Under the pieces are notes generated by a model. The model was given only the letters and a program-made list of their open reading frames with translations, was not told the origin of the DNA and made no database searches. This document shows positions 26,773-41,072 of a stretch of 64,000 nucleotides of DNA, one piece after another. The DNA comes from Xiphophorus maculatus (taxonomy: Eukaryota; Chordata; Actinopteri; Cyprinodontiformes; Poeciliidae). Numbering within the stretch: the first letter of the stretch is position 1; each line of letters starts with the position of its first letter. The stretch covers positions 15,500,565-15,564,564 of the forward strand of contig NC_036446.1 in assembly GCF_002775205.1 (NCBI RefSeq). Reading direction: 5' to 3'. The position numbers and the translations under genes were made by a program.

Positions 26773-29088
26773 TCAGAGTAGATCTTTCTTTCAATAGGAA
26801 AAGAAAACATTGCACATAAACAAAGAAAGTCCAAAGAAACATTTTGATACTCCTGCAAAAAATCTGGAGAAATATAACCAGACATTCAGAGATTCAAGGG
26901 AGGTTTGGCTTCCTTAACAAACAAGGAATATTTTAAATCTTTTAGAGGTAATCTGTGACCTTGCTAAGTATTTGAAGCTCACACTGTCAAAATAAAGGCA
27001 GGGCTTTCAGAAATGGTAAGATAAGTGTGATAATAAAAAAAATACAAACAGAGGTCAAAGGCTTTAAGGAAATCATAAAGGCTTAACTTTAATTTCTTTC
27101 TCTACAGGTGTTGATATAACCTCCTAATACATCTGGCTTGAAAAACCTGGAGAGAAGGCATAATGATGAAAAAAAGAGGGGAAATTCAGTTATTCTTCAA
27201 GTGTTAGTGTTTTATCTCATTCAGGGGGGGGGGGGGGGGGGCCTTAAAGCTTGTATAATAATCACTCCATTATAATCTCCACACAATGCCTTCTGGTTCA
27301 TTCGTATATGCAAGAGGCGAAATCGTTTTCAGATTTTCACAAACACAGCCAAAGCCCTGAACCTTTTAACGTTTATCAGTAAAGCTCTTTAATTTGCCTC
27401 TTCAGCTCAGCAAAGCTTCCTGCGAGGGTTTTTACGGGGAAATTACCTGTAATACCAGAGCTGAAAATGTAGGCTGATTATCCACATCCTCTCTTCCTCA
27501 TTACAGCCTTATCAGTCGAGAACCGTTCTCTGAGACTGGAGAGCAGTCGAAGAAAGAGGCTCTCTCTGTATGGGTGGCTCTAAGAATGTAATCAACGATG
27601 AAGTGACAGTACGCCCTCGCACAAATCTTATATTAGGCCCAGGAGGTATTAAGTCTCTTATCAGCTTCAAAATCCATCATTATCAGCTGCTAATAATCAT
27701 ACACATAGGACAATAGTGTAGATTAGCACTTCAGGGCATACAAATTTCAGCTAATATAAAACATGCTGAACATTAGAATAATGAAAGTGAGTCTCATTAT
27801 TCGAAAACAACCTAAACTTATTCCCAAATTTCTTTTTTAACCTAAATGTTTCAAACGGAGGCAGAAGAAAGATTCATTGGTGTAATTTTGTAGAATTACC
27901 CTTACAAAAGTCTTTGCACAGCTAATTGATTTTGGCTTCATTCAAACTGTCGACGTTATCAATCAGCCTGCAGCGCGGCTGAGCAAATGTGGCACTAACA
28001 GCACTGTTTCACATTCCTGAGACTATCAACACATTTCTCTCAGAAGGAATGATCTCCAGTGAAACAACACTGACGCAGTCAGTGGAGTGAAGCTAAAATG
28101 TGAAAATTTATCTTTATGAAGATAGTTGCAACACTGCCGGTCTCATTCTGGGGATAGCAGGCCGCTCGGATCTGCCCACACACATCAGCGGCAGTGTTTT
28201 CTATTCTGACATCTGTTTCATCAGCACAGCTGACAGCACCCTCATCATCATTACCGTGTTACTCTGCTCGTAAGAAAAGGGGCCGCAAGCACTGGGGGAG
28301 CGTTACATGTGCCCAGGAGCTGGAGCTGCAGCACCCCCTTGTGGTGGCTGCAGGATCAAAACGCTTCACTCAATAAATTTTGAACAACCAGTGAAGAGAA
28401 CATGATTTGATGAACAAGGGTTGTTAGAACTAGCACTATTATTATGTTGGAGAGAAAAAAAAAACAGTTTTGTTTTGGACTGTTTTTGGATAGTGAATGT
28501 TAATCCAGTGTTCAAATAGAACAAAATCTTAATTCTGCAGCACAGCTTGGGGCTTCAGGATGTTAGAAAAGCTCCAGCACAACATTTCAAGTTTTGCCTG
28601 TCTTTAAATATGCAGCAGCTGATCTGGCATGTACTTTCTGGTCAAACAGATTATTATAATTTTTTTCCCCATAGTTTTGGAGAAGATTGTGGCTCAATAA
28701 TTAACAAGGAGAATGAAATAGAAATTTGGTTTTCATTCTTATGATTCGGTTGAAAATACAAGATGCTACTTTAATGAACAGAACAGATCCTTACCTGATT
28801 AATGTAGTTAGAGCAGTATTAATTTATTTATTTTCAAAAAGTAAGTGACATTTAACCAGGACATTCTCCTACAACAGTAATCAATAATAACACTTCAAAG
28901 ATAAACGGGTTGCTCAAATTATCCGGTTGACCATAAACAAAATATTGTCAAAAATCACAAGAAATTATATGAAGATTGTCATGGAAAATTATGGAAATTT
29001 TACAAAATAAATATTTTTAACAAAAGAATAATGTTAAATCTGACAGCTAGCATGCCACTCAAGAAGACTGACATTAGGTGCTACTAAC
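26773..29088. other. Intronic stretch of the clec18-like pseudogene
   Basis: No further exon is recognised. A run of 18 G residues lies at 27,224-27,241. The part from 27,420 to 28,070 is complex, non-repetitive and lacks coding signs; it could be conserved non-coding DNA, but that is only a guess. Confidence 0.5.
27224..27241. repeat. Poly(G) run, G18
   Basis: Eighteen consecutive G residues on the plus strand. Its length is likely to be unreliable in assemblies. Confidence 0.9.
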
Positions 29089-31135
29089 CATCTTTTGCAT
29101 GTTAGCCGCAGCGGGCGTGACCCGGCTCCTCAGCTTATTGTGCTGGGCAACAATCTGAGAGATCTCCTTCACCCCAAGTCCTGAAAGATAAAAACAAATT
29201 CTTATTTACTATTGTTTACATTTCTGCTGCTGTTGCTGTAGCAACAAAATGCAAATGGCTCATCTAGGTGTATGGCTGGAGGATAGCTTTTGACAAGTCT
29301 GTCTCTCAAAGTTCACTCTTTTAGACTCAACAAATCATGCATCTCCATTTATCTGTATAGAGGAGAGTAACATTATTTGTAAGGCATGAAGTTCACTTGA
29401 TTTTAACTGTTTCAACATAAAGTCGACAGTTATCAACTCAAAATGATGTGGTAAAGTAGAGACATTTTTTAGATTCAGTTTAGAGCATTTAGCACTATCA
29501 GATGTTATTGCAACTTCCACATCTTTAAATCTGCTTAAAATCTTGATTCCAACTTGTGGACGCAAAATGTTACCCACTTCCTATATGCCCACACATAGAT
29601 ACACATAGAAAGTTTTGCACTCTGAGTCGGAGTGTCACTGCTCTCACATTGAAAGTGTGTTTATACCATTGGTGTCAGAAATCCGCACATCCGGTGTCTG
29701 CGCCAGAGTTTGGCTGGTCCAGCTCAATGCTGCCAGCGGAAACAAACTGAGAAGCAGATCCAAGCTTCTGGGAGTTATTTCAGAGCCCATGATGAACTCC
29801 CACCAAATCCTTGGCAGCAGCAACGCTTGTTTGGCTCTCAGTTATCCTGCCTCCCTGCTCCTCTCCTCCCCCTCATCTGCAGCCAATCACATGTCCTCAC
29901 ACAGGCTGGAGCAATACGCTTTTCAGAGTTTTAATGCGTCTTCATTCATTTGCTAAAATTGTTCACGTCACATTTTCTAACCTTTTAAAAGTTGCTTCTT
30001 TGTAAAACCTAACAACAAATCTTAGAGAATGAATAAATAAACACTTTTTAATAAAACACTTAAGCTATTTAACTCCATAAATTAAGTGTGTTTGAAAACA
30101 TAATATTTTGCTCTGACTTGATTGATTTATATGAGTATTTGTTTCTTATCCATATTTTAGGTTTGGATGAAGTGAAGCATATTTTCAATTCTGACTGATT
30201 TGTTAAATGAAATGCAGAAAAAAAATTGGATTTTGTGCTCTAATAAATCAATAATCTAATAATGTAATGCTAGCCTTCTTTAATATAATCTTATCTACGT
30301 TTTATAACTCCAAAAAGATGATAGCAATTAAATTTAAGCAGCACATACAATGATTTTTAACAAAATTACAAAATACATATAAAATAATTGTATTTCTAAA
30401 TTAATTAACTTAAATAACTTAGGTTAACAAATTTAAATGGCTTGAGGTCGAGTTACTCATCAAATGTTTACAGTGTGTGTTGTAAGGTAGTAAAAATCAA
30501 GTAAAATGTGTGATTTATGATACATTTCCTAACATTTCCTATTTAAATGTACATGTTTCAATTTATTTAGAAAAAATATGGATTTATTGAAGCAGAATTT
30601 CAGAAAATTAGAAATGTTTAACATCAATTCTTTTTTTTTATGTACTCTGACGACTCAAGCTAAATATTTCTCAGACTTTAATGTGCATGTGAAACGCTTC
30701 TTAAAATCTTGGAAAATGAAGGCTTGAGCAAGTTATCGGAAAGAATTTTTGATCTGATTGATTACAATTATAAAACTTGGTAGCACTGGGAAGCACCACA
30801 AAGTTGTGGTTAGTTTACATTTTCCTCCTTGGCAGGTACGCCACTGTAGTGTCATAGTGTACTTTACTAAGTCATCAGGCTGAAGAGATTTGTATATTAT
30901 TGCGATTAGATCTACTTTGATAGACTGGTGTTTGCATGCAACACTAATCCCTGGAACTGAACTTTTATTTTGAAAGTGTAGGTAACAGAGATTGGTTTTA
31001 GATTCAGTGCTTCAGCATCAGAGCATATAATCTATAGGAGATAACGGAAAATGAAATCAAATGAAGTCGAATTGGGGTAAGTTCTCCCCACACGCCCTTT
31101 TTTCCACATCTCCTATTGTAAAAGACACAAATCAG

Positions 31136-31190
31136 GATCTAAGCTTTGTGCTCTGATCTAATCGCGATCTAAGCGCTGTGCTCTGATCCA
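31136..31190. repeat. Two-copy tandem repeat, period 30 bp
   Basis: GATCTAAGC(T/G)(T/C)TGTGCTCTGATC occurs at 31,136-31,160 and again at 31,166-31,190 with three differences. Confidence 0.75.
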
Positions 31191-31937
31191 CAGTCTGAGG
31201 ACGGCTACAGAGTGGCACCATAGGCTCATGTCTCTCTTTGTGGGCTGCTTGCTTTGAGGATCCGGTTTCCATCTTTGTCATGTTCTCCTTTATCTGTGTA
31301 AGTTTGGTTTCAGCAAGGACTTGTCTTATAGCAGTCGATTCAAATCCCCATCTGGGGCCAGTCAGAAAAGCCCACCTGCTGAGGTGATTTCTCAAGTCAA
31401 TCCAGCAACCAAAGGAGCTATTGATGGCTGACCCCATAACAGGTATTTAAAATCACAGCAGTACAAAATTAAACTCATGCAGATGGCAAAACTTTACTAA
31501 GAGTACAGAGATTCTGTCTTCATGTGTTTTTGTACTTATTTGACGGACTTAAATTCTCAAAGACATTTTATCATCTCAATTTAATTTCATGTCTGCATGC
31601 ACAAACACATTCCTTTTTACTGCCTCATATTTGACATTAGCTTTAAAACATACAGACCACCAGGATAAGTATTTTCTAAAAACAACAATTCTTTCTTGCC
31701 ACATCTTTCTCAGGAGGAAGGATTGATGCAAAGAAAACAACTCAATGCAATGTTCTTTAGTAGATAACGTTTACCAGCTCGATTATAAACTGAATTTGCA
31801 TTGTGCTACACAAGGCTTGAAAAATACTTTATTTAATTTAGCTTAAATATGACTGGGTTTTATTGGCTTCATTTGTGTGTGAATTGTGAGACAGTTATTT
31901 TTTGTTTTTAAGCATATGCACCGACTGATGGCACCTT

Positions 31938-31990
31938 TTAAATTTCGTTGTTCTTGTGACAACGACAATAAAGATTTATCTCTATCTCTT
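31938..31990. repeat. Retroposon tail-like fragment
   Basis: AAATTTCGTTGTTC, then GACAATAAAG and a short TCTATC-type end. Its reverse complement resembles the fragment at 6,440-6,545. Confidence 0.45.
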
Positions 31991-32234
31991 ACATATTTGT
32001 GTATAACCGGGCCTGGATTTGACTGGTTTGTTAATTTAGAACCTTACTGTCATAACATATATCATTATCTCAAAAACCCATTTACTTCAGGCTACTTTCC
32101 TTTTTCTTATGTTTGTCGTATATTTTTCACTTTCTTCCACTGTTTCTCCTTTCCTTTCAGCTGGGATCTGCTACAACCTTCAACAGCCTCATGTAGGTAA
32201 AAGTATCATCTTCCTTAAAACTTCATAAAATGAA

Positions 32235-32271
32235 GTACATGCATCCTTGCAAAGGGCGGGGATGCATGTAC
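32235..32271. repeat. Perfect hairpin upstream of fbln7
   Basis: A 12-bp perfect stem (GTACATGCATCC / GGATGCATGTAC) with a 13-nt loop, about 290 bp upstream of the fbln7 start codon. Function unknown. Confidence 0.75.
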
Positions 32272-32560
32272 AGTATGCACATGCTCCTGCAGAGGGCACA
32301 GCTTCTCTAGCTGCTATAGAGAGGAAGTGCTCTCCAAATTAAGTGAAGGGATAATAACATGGTCACATTTTTCCTCCAAAACTCTTTCCCCTGATTGGTT
32401 GCTGTAAAGTAAACCCAGCATTCCACACCATTTAGCTACAGCAGCTTTTCCACTCAGGACTATTTCCTCACCTGACATTCCCGCTCCCTCTCAGGGAAGC
32501 TCAGTTCAAGTTCACTCTGCTGATAGTTTTCAACACACCAAAGGACTGCGTACTGGAAAC

Positions 32561-35500
32561 ATGTTTGCATCAGCTGTGAATCTCATTGCTTTGGTATGTG
32601 TGTGCTCTCTCCATCCTGCTTTTGGACAGGTAAGAATCTCTACAGAAAAGAAGTTCCTAACTAATGTGCAGAATGTGTCGAAGTTTGAAGTTTAATTTAA
32701 ATAGTTTCAGGCTCTCATAATAATATTTGCTATTAAGGGTTAACTTCTCACAAATTTCTTTATGCTCTGAGGTACTCATGAGTATGATCATGAAAGTCCT
32801 CACTGTACTAAAGAGAGAAAAGCTTCTTTTCCCTCTGCTTTGCACGCAAGCTTCTCGAACAACATGCCACATTCCGCCAGGGCTGAAATCACGACCGTAT
32901 CTGTGCTGTGCTTCACTGCAAGGCTGCAAAACATTTCCAGGAAGCTCAGTGTGTCTGTGAATGAGTCTCTTCACTTCATTACATCTATAACTGTACCTTC
33001 GTGTGCAGTATTTGTTTGCGTTCTCCTGAGATGTGGTCAACCTGAGCAGGTTTATAAATAAATGTAAGAACATGAGTATGATCATTTGGGTCCTTTAAGC
33101 AGTACATGTACCCATATGTTGCTTATTTTGATTTGATTTGTTTAGATTTTTACCGTAATTCCGTGCCAACTGTGGAAACATCAGTGAATTCACATTAGTG
33201 AATTAGTGAAGCCATGTAAAATCCCTTCTAGCGCAAACAGAAAGAGGCCTTTGAGAGCAACGCTGTGAACTCCAGCCTCCATCGCCACCAGATGACTGAA
33301 GTCTTTCCAAACCCCCGTTGAGCCTAAATAAAGAAAGGTGTTTCCAACAAATATTTGCATTTCTTATATAACCTCCCCCAGATGAAAACACTAATTGGTT
33401 GTGCAAAAACATGCATGAGCTGCTGGGCAGGTGAGGGAATGATGGAGATGAATGAATGAGTGTAATGAAGGGAAACGTGAAACCTAAAAACAAGAATCTA
33501 GCCCTCCTTTCCCTCTACATCCACTAACATGTAGTGATTTAACACAGGGAAGGCAGCTATAGTCCAAACTGAACCCAATTGGTTTTGTTTTCAATCTATT
33601 TTTCAGTGAAAGTAACATAGAGGCATCTCTGGAAAAAAATGAAGAGCCCACTGCACTGAACCACTTTGAAAACCTCCTGGTTTCCCCACCAAATACTGAT
33701 TTCTGAACTCTTCCTGAGATAAAACATTAGTATTGTTGTTTCTAAATGAATATGAACTTGTTTTCTTTGTATTATTTGAGGTCTGAAAGAACTGCATCGT
33801 TTTTCATTACTTTCTGCTAATAAATCCAAAATTTTTGCTTCTAATTTCAGAGACATGTTGTCAGTAGTTCATAGAATAAAAGAACAATGTTCATTTTACT
33901 CAAACATAAACTACTCTTAAATTACTCTTTACCTATAAAGAGTAAAATCAGAGAAACTGATCCTTTTAAATGGTCTCTGAATTTTTTCTAGTGTTTTATA
34001 TGTATGTAATTTTATGACTTTTACACAGAATATTCAATCTAAAACCAAAACACATGTCGCACAGAGGGTTTGTGACTAAACATTAGCTTTCTAATGAGGA
34101 AACTTCTGCTTGTATTTCAAGTGGCGACTCTTGAAGTACTGTATATACTTTTGAAAGTATTTATATCTTTGAATTTTACCACATCTTTGTCCCATTACAG
34201 CCACAATCTTTGGAGCATTTTGTTGGGATTTTGTTCATAAAAGTAGTGCACAACAGTGAAGATACTTTTCAAATTCTGACATGCCTTTGTATTCACACCA
34301 CCAATCCTTCTTCCCCAGCCTGTCCTTGTGGGGATTTTTTTTTATCCCAAAATAAAATCTTTATGCTTTGACATAAACTCTGTCATTGTAAGAATAAATA
34401 AGTTTTATTCCAGGATCACCCTATATTTAGTTCCTCTTATCTTCTCACCAGCACTTATAGCTAAAAAAAGTAATCCCACAGCATGATGCTACAACCACTA
34501 TGTTTAGTGCTTTGTGTGTTGACCAAAAGGTTTTGGTCTCTTCTGATCAGAGCAACTTCTTCCAGTGTTTGCTTGTGGAAAAAGTTGCAAAGGAAACCTA
34601 GAATTGGTTTCATTCAACAAAATTCTGAACTCCATTTTCTAATTTGCTGATTTCCCAAAGCTTGTTGTGGTGAAAGGCACATTTCCGTCCACTTTGCCTT
34701 TTTGTACTACTTTGTGTTGAACTATTACATCAAACCATAGCGAAATGCATCGAGGTTTGCAACAGTCATTTTACAAAATGTGAAAGAATAGTGGCTATGA
34801 ATGTTTTTCCAAAGGACTGTATGATCTCCTCCACACATGGACATCTAAATAGCACAAATCTTCATTTTACACTTATGTTTGTGGCCATATACTGAAGCTC
34901 TTTGGCATCTGGAAGATAAAATGTTTATGGTTTTAAGGTGATTTATATATGACATTTGTTATTTAATAGATCTAGAAAAAGTTATCCGCTGGCACATCGG
35001 TCAGTGACAGAAGTGGCTTGTGGTCTCTCACTTTAGAAGATCTTTCTCTGTAGCTAAATATTTATCTTCAACAGGAGTAACTGCTGCAATGGAGCATAAA
35101 TAAATCAAGGAAACCAACATTTTCTTTGAAGAACACTTCAGAAGAACTTTCTGTAATTTTAAACATTTGTAGCATAAGCTTTTGAAGAGTCTAGACCACA
35201 ACATGCAACCAGTTAAAGTTTTAGGATCTATTGCAATCTGATGCAAAAATTACTGAAAATTGGTAACATTGCCGTTCTGAATTTTGCTTACTGTTCTGCT
35301 TTGTGCCAGGACTGTCCAAACAGGCAGGAAATCCAAGTTACGCTGAAGCAGGTGCAGAAGCTTTTGTCGGCCCATGAAGCCTCCTGTTTGCAAAGTCTCC
35401 GCAACCTGAGGAAGAAAATAAATTTACTTCAGAGCAGTACAGGGAAGCAGACAGCAAAATCTACAAACAGTAAGCTAAAATGTAAATAGATTAATTTTAG

Positions 35501-38500
35501 CAAAAGTGTATTTTAATTTTATGTTGATGTTTTTGCTAATGTCTCTATTTTTGCAAGGTACTTGTCCAAAACTCGACGAACCCATTAATGGGAGGAAACT
35601 TGGCAAATCCCACAGCGTCGGCCATGAGGTCCACTTTCTGTGTGACCCCGGGTATGAAATTGTGGGATCAGAAAGCAGAGTTTGTCAAGAAAGCCTCACC
35701 TGGACTGGCCAGCAGCCGACATGTCGAGGTTTGCGTCGAGTCCTGTGCTGTGTGCCCTCTGTGCAGAGACATTTCCTACATTTCCTTCTTCTCTTCCTCT
35801 TTTCTCTCAAACAATCCCTTTACTCTCTCATCACTATATTTTTTTCATTTTGACACCGTTTCATCAGAAATGCTACTGTTTTCCACATAAAGGTGAATTT
35901 TGAATGCGCTCTGTGATCACATTTCTTTTTCCCATATGTTGGTTGTTGCCCAGAGAAAGTCTGACATGGGACATTCCACTCCAGCCTCTTTGTCCCGCCT
36001 GATTGCTTCCTGACTTTGAGATAACAGCTCAAAGGCTGTTTGATCAAACATGCATTTTCTTACTAATTGGCAACACCAAACATTAGCCTTCTTTTCCCTT
36101 ATTATTTTCTCATATTTCTATCTCACGCATCCATATGTCGTGATGTCCTGGTGGCTCGAGGATCAGGGTTATCAAGTTGCACACGTCACATGATCTGCAG
36201 CGTTCAAAAGTACCAGCAGTGCGTAACCTCGTCTGTGTCTTCCTCCCTCAGACTTCAATGAGTGCGCATCGTCTCCCTGCCTGAACGGTGGGACGTGTGT
36301 GGATGAGATGAACCAGTTTTCCTGTGTCTGTGCCAAAGGCTGGGCTGGAGAGACCTGTCAAAGCCCTGTGCCAACATGTGAGTTTAAAGCACAACATGCC
36401 CACGCTATGCATGTGTGGGAATGGCACTTTTTGTTTGCCAGTTTTCCTTCATCGTAAGGTAGCAAAACATTAAGATTTTGCTCTTGAGTGATAAATGAAT
36501 GTACAGCACATGTAAATGCAGTTTAAATGTGACTAATTAAATTGTCTATGTCAGAATCTGTCCAAAAGACACAAGTTTCTTCAAAGTTTCAGTTTTACAA
36601 CCAACAAAGACATCTTTTATTTGTGACAAATCTCCAACAATATGTTTATTAAACACTACTTCTCTCATATTTAAAGACCTCTTGGATCATTGAACCAAAA
36701 ATGCTATTTTTCTGCACACGTCTAAAAGGTGGGCCAACCAGAGGCATCTCCAGCACTTCCTCTTCAAATGTGCAACATCTACACTTCAGAGCATAAAAGG
36801 AAAAAATGACAAATCAAAATATTGTTCTGGAATTGATCAAAATACTTCACTTATTGATCAAAATCTTTGCTGTTGGCAGCTCTGACTGAGCTGTCTGTCC
36901 CATTGTGTCAGATTAAAAAAAATGGAGTTGACACAGAGCACCGTTAAAGAAAACTACATCAAACTGAAAGCCTTTTCTGCATCTGACCGCCACTCCTCAT
37001 CCCTCGTCTCCTTCAGTCTTCATCACCACAACAAATACTTCGGCTGGCTCCACTTTGGGTGCTTCCACCTTACCAGCTGCCACAGCCGGGGCGTACGTTC
37101 GTCCGTCACGCTGCACTATAGTGCAGGGGACCACCCACTGCACCTGTGAGCCAGGATACACCATCTCTGGTAGAGACAGCTACAGCTGCACAGGTATGCT
37201 CCATAGTTAGTCAAACTCTAACTACAAATGCCTGTTTGGGATGTCTAATGTGTGTTCATTGTGCGTTGCAGATATAGATGAATGTGAGCTCTTCCATAAC
37301 GGACCAGCAGGAAAACTGTGTTTACATAAGTGTGTTAACACCCCTGGAGGCTATCGCTGCTCCTGTCCTGCTGGGTATAATGTGACTCGTGACGGACGCA
37401 GCTGTAAAGGTGAAGAGACACTTAGGGAGTTTGGAGACCAGCTTACTACGCCCATGTCATAGAAAATGAAGTTGAAACATCTAAAAATGTGCTTTAAAGA
37501 TACAGAACAAGCAAACTGGGGCAAAAACCACAAAAAAGTTACAATATTATGAAAGAAGTGGGTGCAGCCTTGATGTAAATGGAAACAAAGAAAAGCAAAA
37601 TAGTACGCTATAAAAAATGAAATGTTTTTAAACTGTGCCAGTACATGAAGACTACCTATAGTGTATTAGGAAAACAACTGAGAGTCAAGAACATGTATTT
37701 TTATGTGCATAAACTAAAAAAGATATATGTAGTTTTATTAGCATATTTTCTTCTCAGTTTGAACAGCAATAAAGTGTTTAATCATTGAAACTCCTGGTCC
37801 TTTTTCTTTCTCAGATATTGATGAGTGCGCTACCAGGCAGAACAACTGCACAAACGACCAGATGTGTGTTAACACATACGGTGGCTTCCAGTGTGTTCGG
37901 GTGGACTGCCCCAAAATCCCTCATGCAACATATGTCAAAACATCTCCCATGTGAGTAAAACCTTTAATACTGTCTCTAAAAATCAAAATCAAGTAAAAGT
38001 TGGTCTATTTCTATTTCATTTCAACACAAAATAAGGAAAATAAAATTCAGTGCACATAGTCGTTTTATTGTCATAAGCATTTCTTCTCTGAAGACCATGT
38101 TCAGTCTAAAGTGATGTAATGATGGATGGATGAGAGTTAAGTTTCCAAATTCTCTAAGGTAACTTTGACAGCAATGAAAGGAAAATACGCTATTTAACAT
38201 AAAAGGATGAAGCAGAAAACAAACTAACAGCTTTAAATTTTCCTCTATTCTATTCCAGGCGTTGTGAACGTAACCCCTGCCCTTTGGACAACAAAGCCTG
38301 TTCTCAGACCCCAACCTCCTTTTCCTACCATTACCTCGCTGTTGTGTCCAACCTGTCCGCCCCACGCGTCATGTTCCGGGTCTCAGCCCTGCGCCAATTG
38401 GGCGACACGCTTCGCTTCACCTTACTCGGGGGGCGGCAAGCACGCCGCCACTTCACAGTCCAGCGCTCAGACCGTCAGACGGGTCAGCTGATGCTAGTGA

Positions 38501-38622
38501 ACCCCGTCCAGGGCCCCACCGCTCTGGAGGCGGAGGTGGAGATGAGCGAGCTGGAGAGACGGGTCCAGCTGGGAAGGTACATCACCAAAATTACCATGTT
38601 TGTTTCCCAGTATGAATTCTAA
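32561..38622 (+). CDS. fbln7: Fibulin-7
   Basis: Secreted extracellular-matrix glycoprotein; in mammals fibulin-7 (TM14) acts in cell adhesion, for example in tooth and cartilage. Coding exons: 32561-32629, 35310-35469, 35558-35728, 36252-36377, 37017-37193, 37272-37409, 37815-37950 and 38259-38622. All have GT/AG borders and compatible phases, giving 446 residues (human about 439). Residues 1-23 form a signal peptide (LIALVCVCSL core). Residues 24-76 form a short coiled-coil segment (QVTLKQVQKLLSAHE). A sushi/CCP domain follows at about 77-133 (four Cys, WTGQQPTC), then an EGF-like domain (NECASSPCLNGGTCV), a Ser/Thr-rich spacer with a partial EGF, and two calcium-binding EGF domains (DIDECELF..., DIDECATR...). 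Last comes the fibulin-type C-terminal module (CERNPCP ... FTVQRSDRQTG ... ITMFVSQYEF). No lesion is seen. The start is the first ATG before the signal peptide. AATAAA lies 20 bp after the stop, so the true poly(A) site may be further on. Confidence 0.95.
34137..34822 (-). mobile_element. Tc1/mariner-like relic in fbln7 intron 1
   Basis: The ends are loosely inverted (TACTGTATATACTTTTGAAAG at the left; CTTTTCC...AAAGGACTGTAT reversed at the right). On the minus strand a short frame gives KHSGCSIMLW, resembling the KHGGGSIMLWG block of Tc1 transposases. There is no open frame, so it is inactive. It lies in the large first intron of fbln7. Confidence 0.55.
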
Positions 38623-40935
38623 AAAAAAAAAAAAAAAGTGAAATAAATATTTTACAAAGATTGAGAAGATTGTAAGTTGAACAGAAAACCAGCGTTCACA
38701 TGACGCCATGCAAGACATAATTAAACTGTCTGTCCTGAATAAAACTACCAAGCATGCTGTGACGATACGGGTGATGAGTGAACGTTGCATAACTATTATT
38801 TTGCTGCTTTTTATTCTGGTTTTAAAACTTGTGTGATAGGACTTCATATTTGTGCCTGGGTGCAGTTATTAAATATCACGTAACCAATTGAAAGTCTTGC
38901 ATTTGTAAAACTTCTTCTTCAAAAAAAAAAAAAAAAAAACAGAAAAACATGTTTGTTGAAATCTGTAAATACACTGAAAATAAAGTGAAACATGCTGCAA
39001 AAACCAAGGAATGCATTGGAAACCTGATAAATGTGAGCTGTGGTTGTTAAAAACCAGGAAGTCCGACAGGACAGAGCGAACACTGTTTGGAGAATTTGAA
39101 ATTAAGCTGCTGAAAAGGGCTTCTGTGATTAAAGTGCAAGTATAAATTTAACTTTAGAAAATGCAAAACAAGTCAATGTTCCACGCACCCCAGATGCTTG
39201 ATCTGTGTGATTGTTTTCCTGTCTTTAGTGGAAGAGCAAGTGCCTTCCAAAAGTATTCATAAAGCTTTAACTTTGTCACATAACGGCCACAAACTTTAAT
39301 TTAGAATGTTAGTTATTAAATCTGACAGGGAAGCCACATAATGCAGTGATAAAGCGTTGCATGAACACAGTACAGAATCTGATATGACCTGAAAGAAGTT
39401 CTCGTGATCGACAGGTGTGTTGGTTTTCATTTGTGTTTATGTGGTGATGATAATTTCCTTATTGCTACGTTCATAAAGTTTTTGCCATATTACAGTTAAT
39501 TTCTTTGTGGGCACTAGAATGATGTTGCTGTCTTAGGTCATTCTTTTGTATTTTCTTAGTCTAGCCATGTATTCTGTTCTTTGTGCATTGGATTTTGTTC
39601 TCTTATAACAATACTTTTATTCTTTCCCTCCTTGATTTGGAGTTTCTTTGAGTTTAACTCTCTTGTGTTTATTAGTCTCTCCCTCAGTTTAACCTGCATG
39701 CATTCTGCCCCAGCTGGTCCTCTTTGTCTCGGATTATTTCATCTGGTTCTATGTTATTCTCCTTAGTGTATGAAGTCACTGGTTCTCACTGTTCATCTAT
39801 GGGTTGTTCTGTTCACTATGCATTTCCTGGACCTGATCTCCCAGTGTTATTTTCTGTAAGTTTTCATTATTTTATTAAAGCATCCTGTTTTATCAAAGTG
39901 TCTCTCTGCATTTGAGTATTTTATAAACACAAGCATGACAGAAGCAGGCAGAGGTCAGTGGAGAGGTCCACAGCTCGAGTGGAAGAATATTGAGACGACA
40001 AATAATAATGTAATAATGTAATAATAAGAACGCCAAGTCCTGGTTGCAGTTTTCAAGCACATGACAGTAAAAATTAAGGTTCTCCCTTTGGATAAATCAA
40101 ACTAAGCTATTTGGCCAAAAGTCAAAAATTATATTTCTGTTATTATCATAAGTATCATAAGTAATATGAGTGTATTGTCCAATAAAGTATTAGTTCCCAT
40201 CCATAGACCCAAATAAAACTCCCACTCATCTACATCTCACATTTTCTATATTTTACTTCTGTATTGTTTCTTTCCTGATACAATAATTTCTACACAAACT
40301 GAAACTGCCTCCCAGAACCATTTATGTTTATTCCTTCAGCTCCAAAACCTGTTCTCTGAAATGGACAGCAATAAAAGTATAATAATGAGTGATTACAGAA
40401 ATTAATAACATGGTACTGTCGTCAGAAAACATTACACTCACTTTATGTTACCATTGATAGTGTTATTTGGTTTGTTAGTTGGCTTATTATGCAACACTGC
40501 CCCCTAATGTTCAGAGCTTAGACTAAATCTTCCAATATTCCAAACAGATGTATATATTTTTTCTTACTATGATAAGAAATAAATCATGCTATTATGGTTC
40601 AAAGAACTGGTATGAAGCACAGCTTCAGGATTTTCTTTTTGGGATCATTTTCACTAGTGTCTAGGTTGTAGTAGTAGACCTGATTTCCTACCTACTGGTT
40701 GGTGATTCCTGCATCCACTATAATGATACTCAAGAAACAGATCCTTCAGCACTGGAAGTCCCTCCTAGAGAAGGAACATACACAATTTATGAAATATTTA
40801 AGTGCACTTCCAAGGCAAGCTTTTTTTAAAAATTGTATTATGATGAAACTATTTCTCTTTTTGTACTTGTGCATGTTATGGTCCAGGGGTTCGAAGTTTT
40901 ACTTTGCTTTTCATCAACTATTCAGTTGTAGTTAA
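38623..40935. other. Intergenic stretch after fbln7
   Basis: No gene is recognised. It has two poly(A) runs (about 38,620-38,637 and 38,922-38,939). At about 39,240-39,340 there is a fragment (CCTTCCAAAAGTATTCATAAAG...AACGGCCACAAAC) resembling the end of the Tc1-like relic at 34,137-34,822. AATAAA signals are frequent but uninformative in this AT-rich DNA. Confidence 0.5.
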
Positions 40936-41072
40936 ATTTGTATGGAAGCCCGTTTCCGCCACTCTGCTAAAAAAAATTAAAATAAATTATCTCATTATAA
41001 TGAGATACTATCTCAAAATAATGAGATAATTTTTTTTTTTACAGAGTGGCGGAAACGGGCTTCCATACAAAT
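40936..41072. mobile_element. Palindromic mariner-like MITE, copy 1
   Basis: Terminal inverted repeats of about 31 bp (core TATGGAAGCCCGTTTCCGCC, reversed at the right end) enclose a short interior built from GAGATA/TATCTC palindromes. Outermost TA dinucleotides suit a Tc1/mariner TA target. A larger relative is at 49,518-49,729. There is no coding capacity. Confidence 0.8.

Larger units (their letters stand above)
29791..32560. other. Intergenic region between clec18-like pseudogene and fbln7
   Basis: The 5' ends of the minus-strand clec18-like gene and the plus-strand fbln7 face each other here, so both promoters should lie in this interval. I see no clear TATA box or CpG-dense block. It contains a two-copy 30-bp tandem repeat, a retroposon-tail fragment and a perfect hairpin, listed separately. 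Confidence 0.5.
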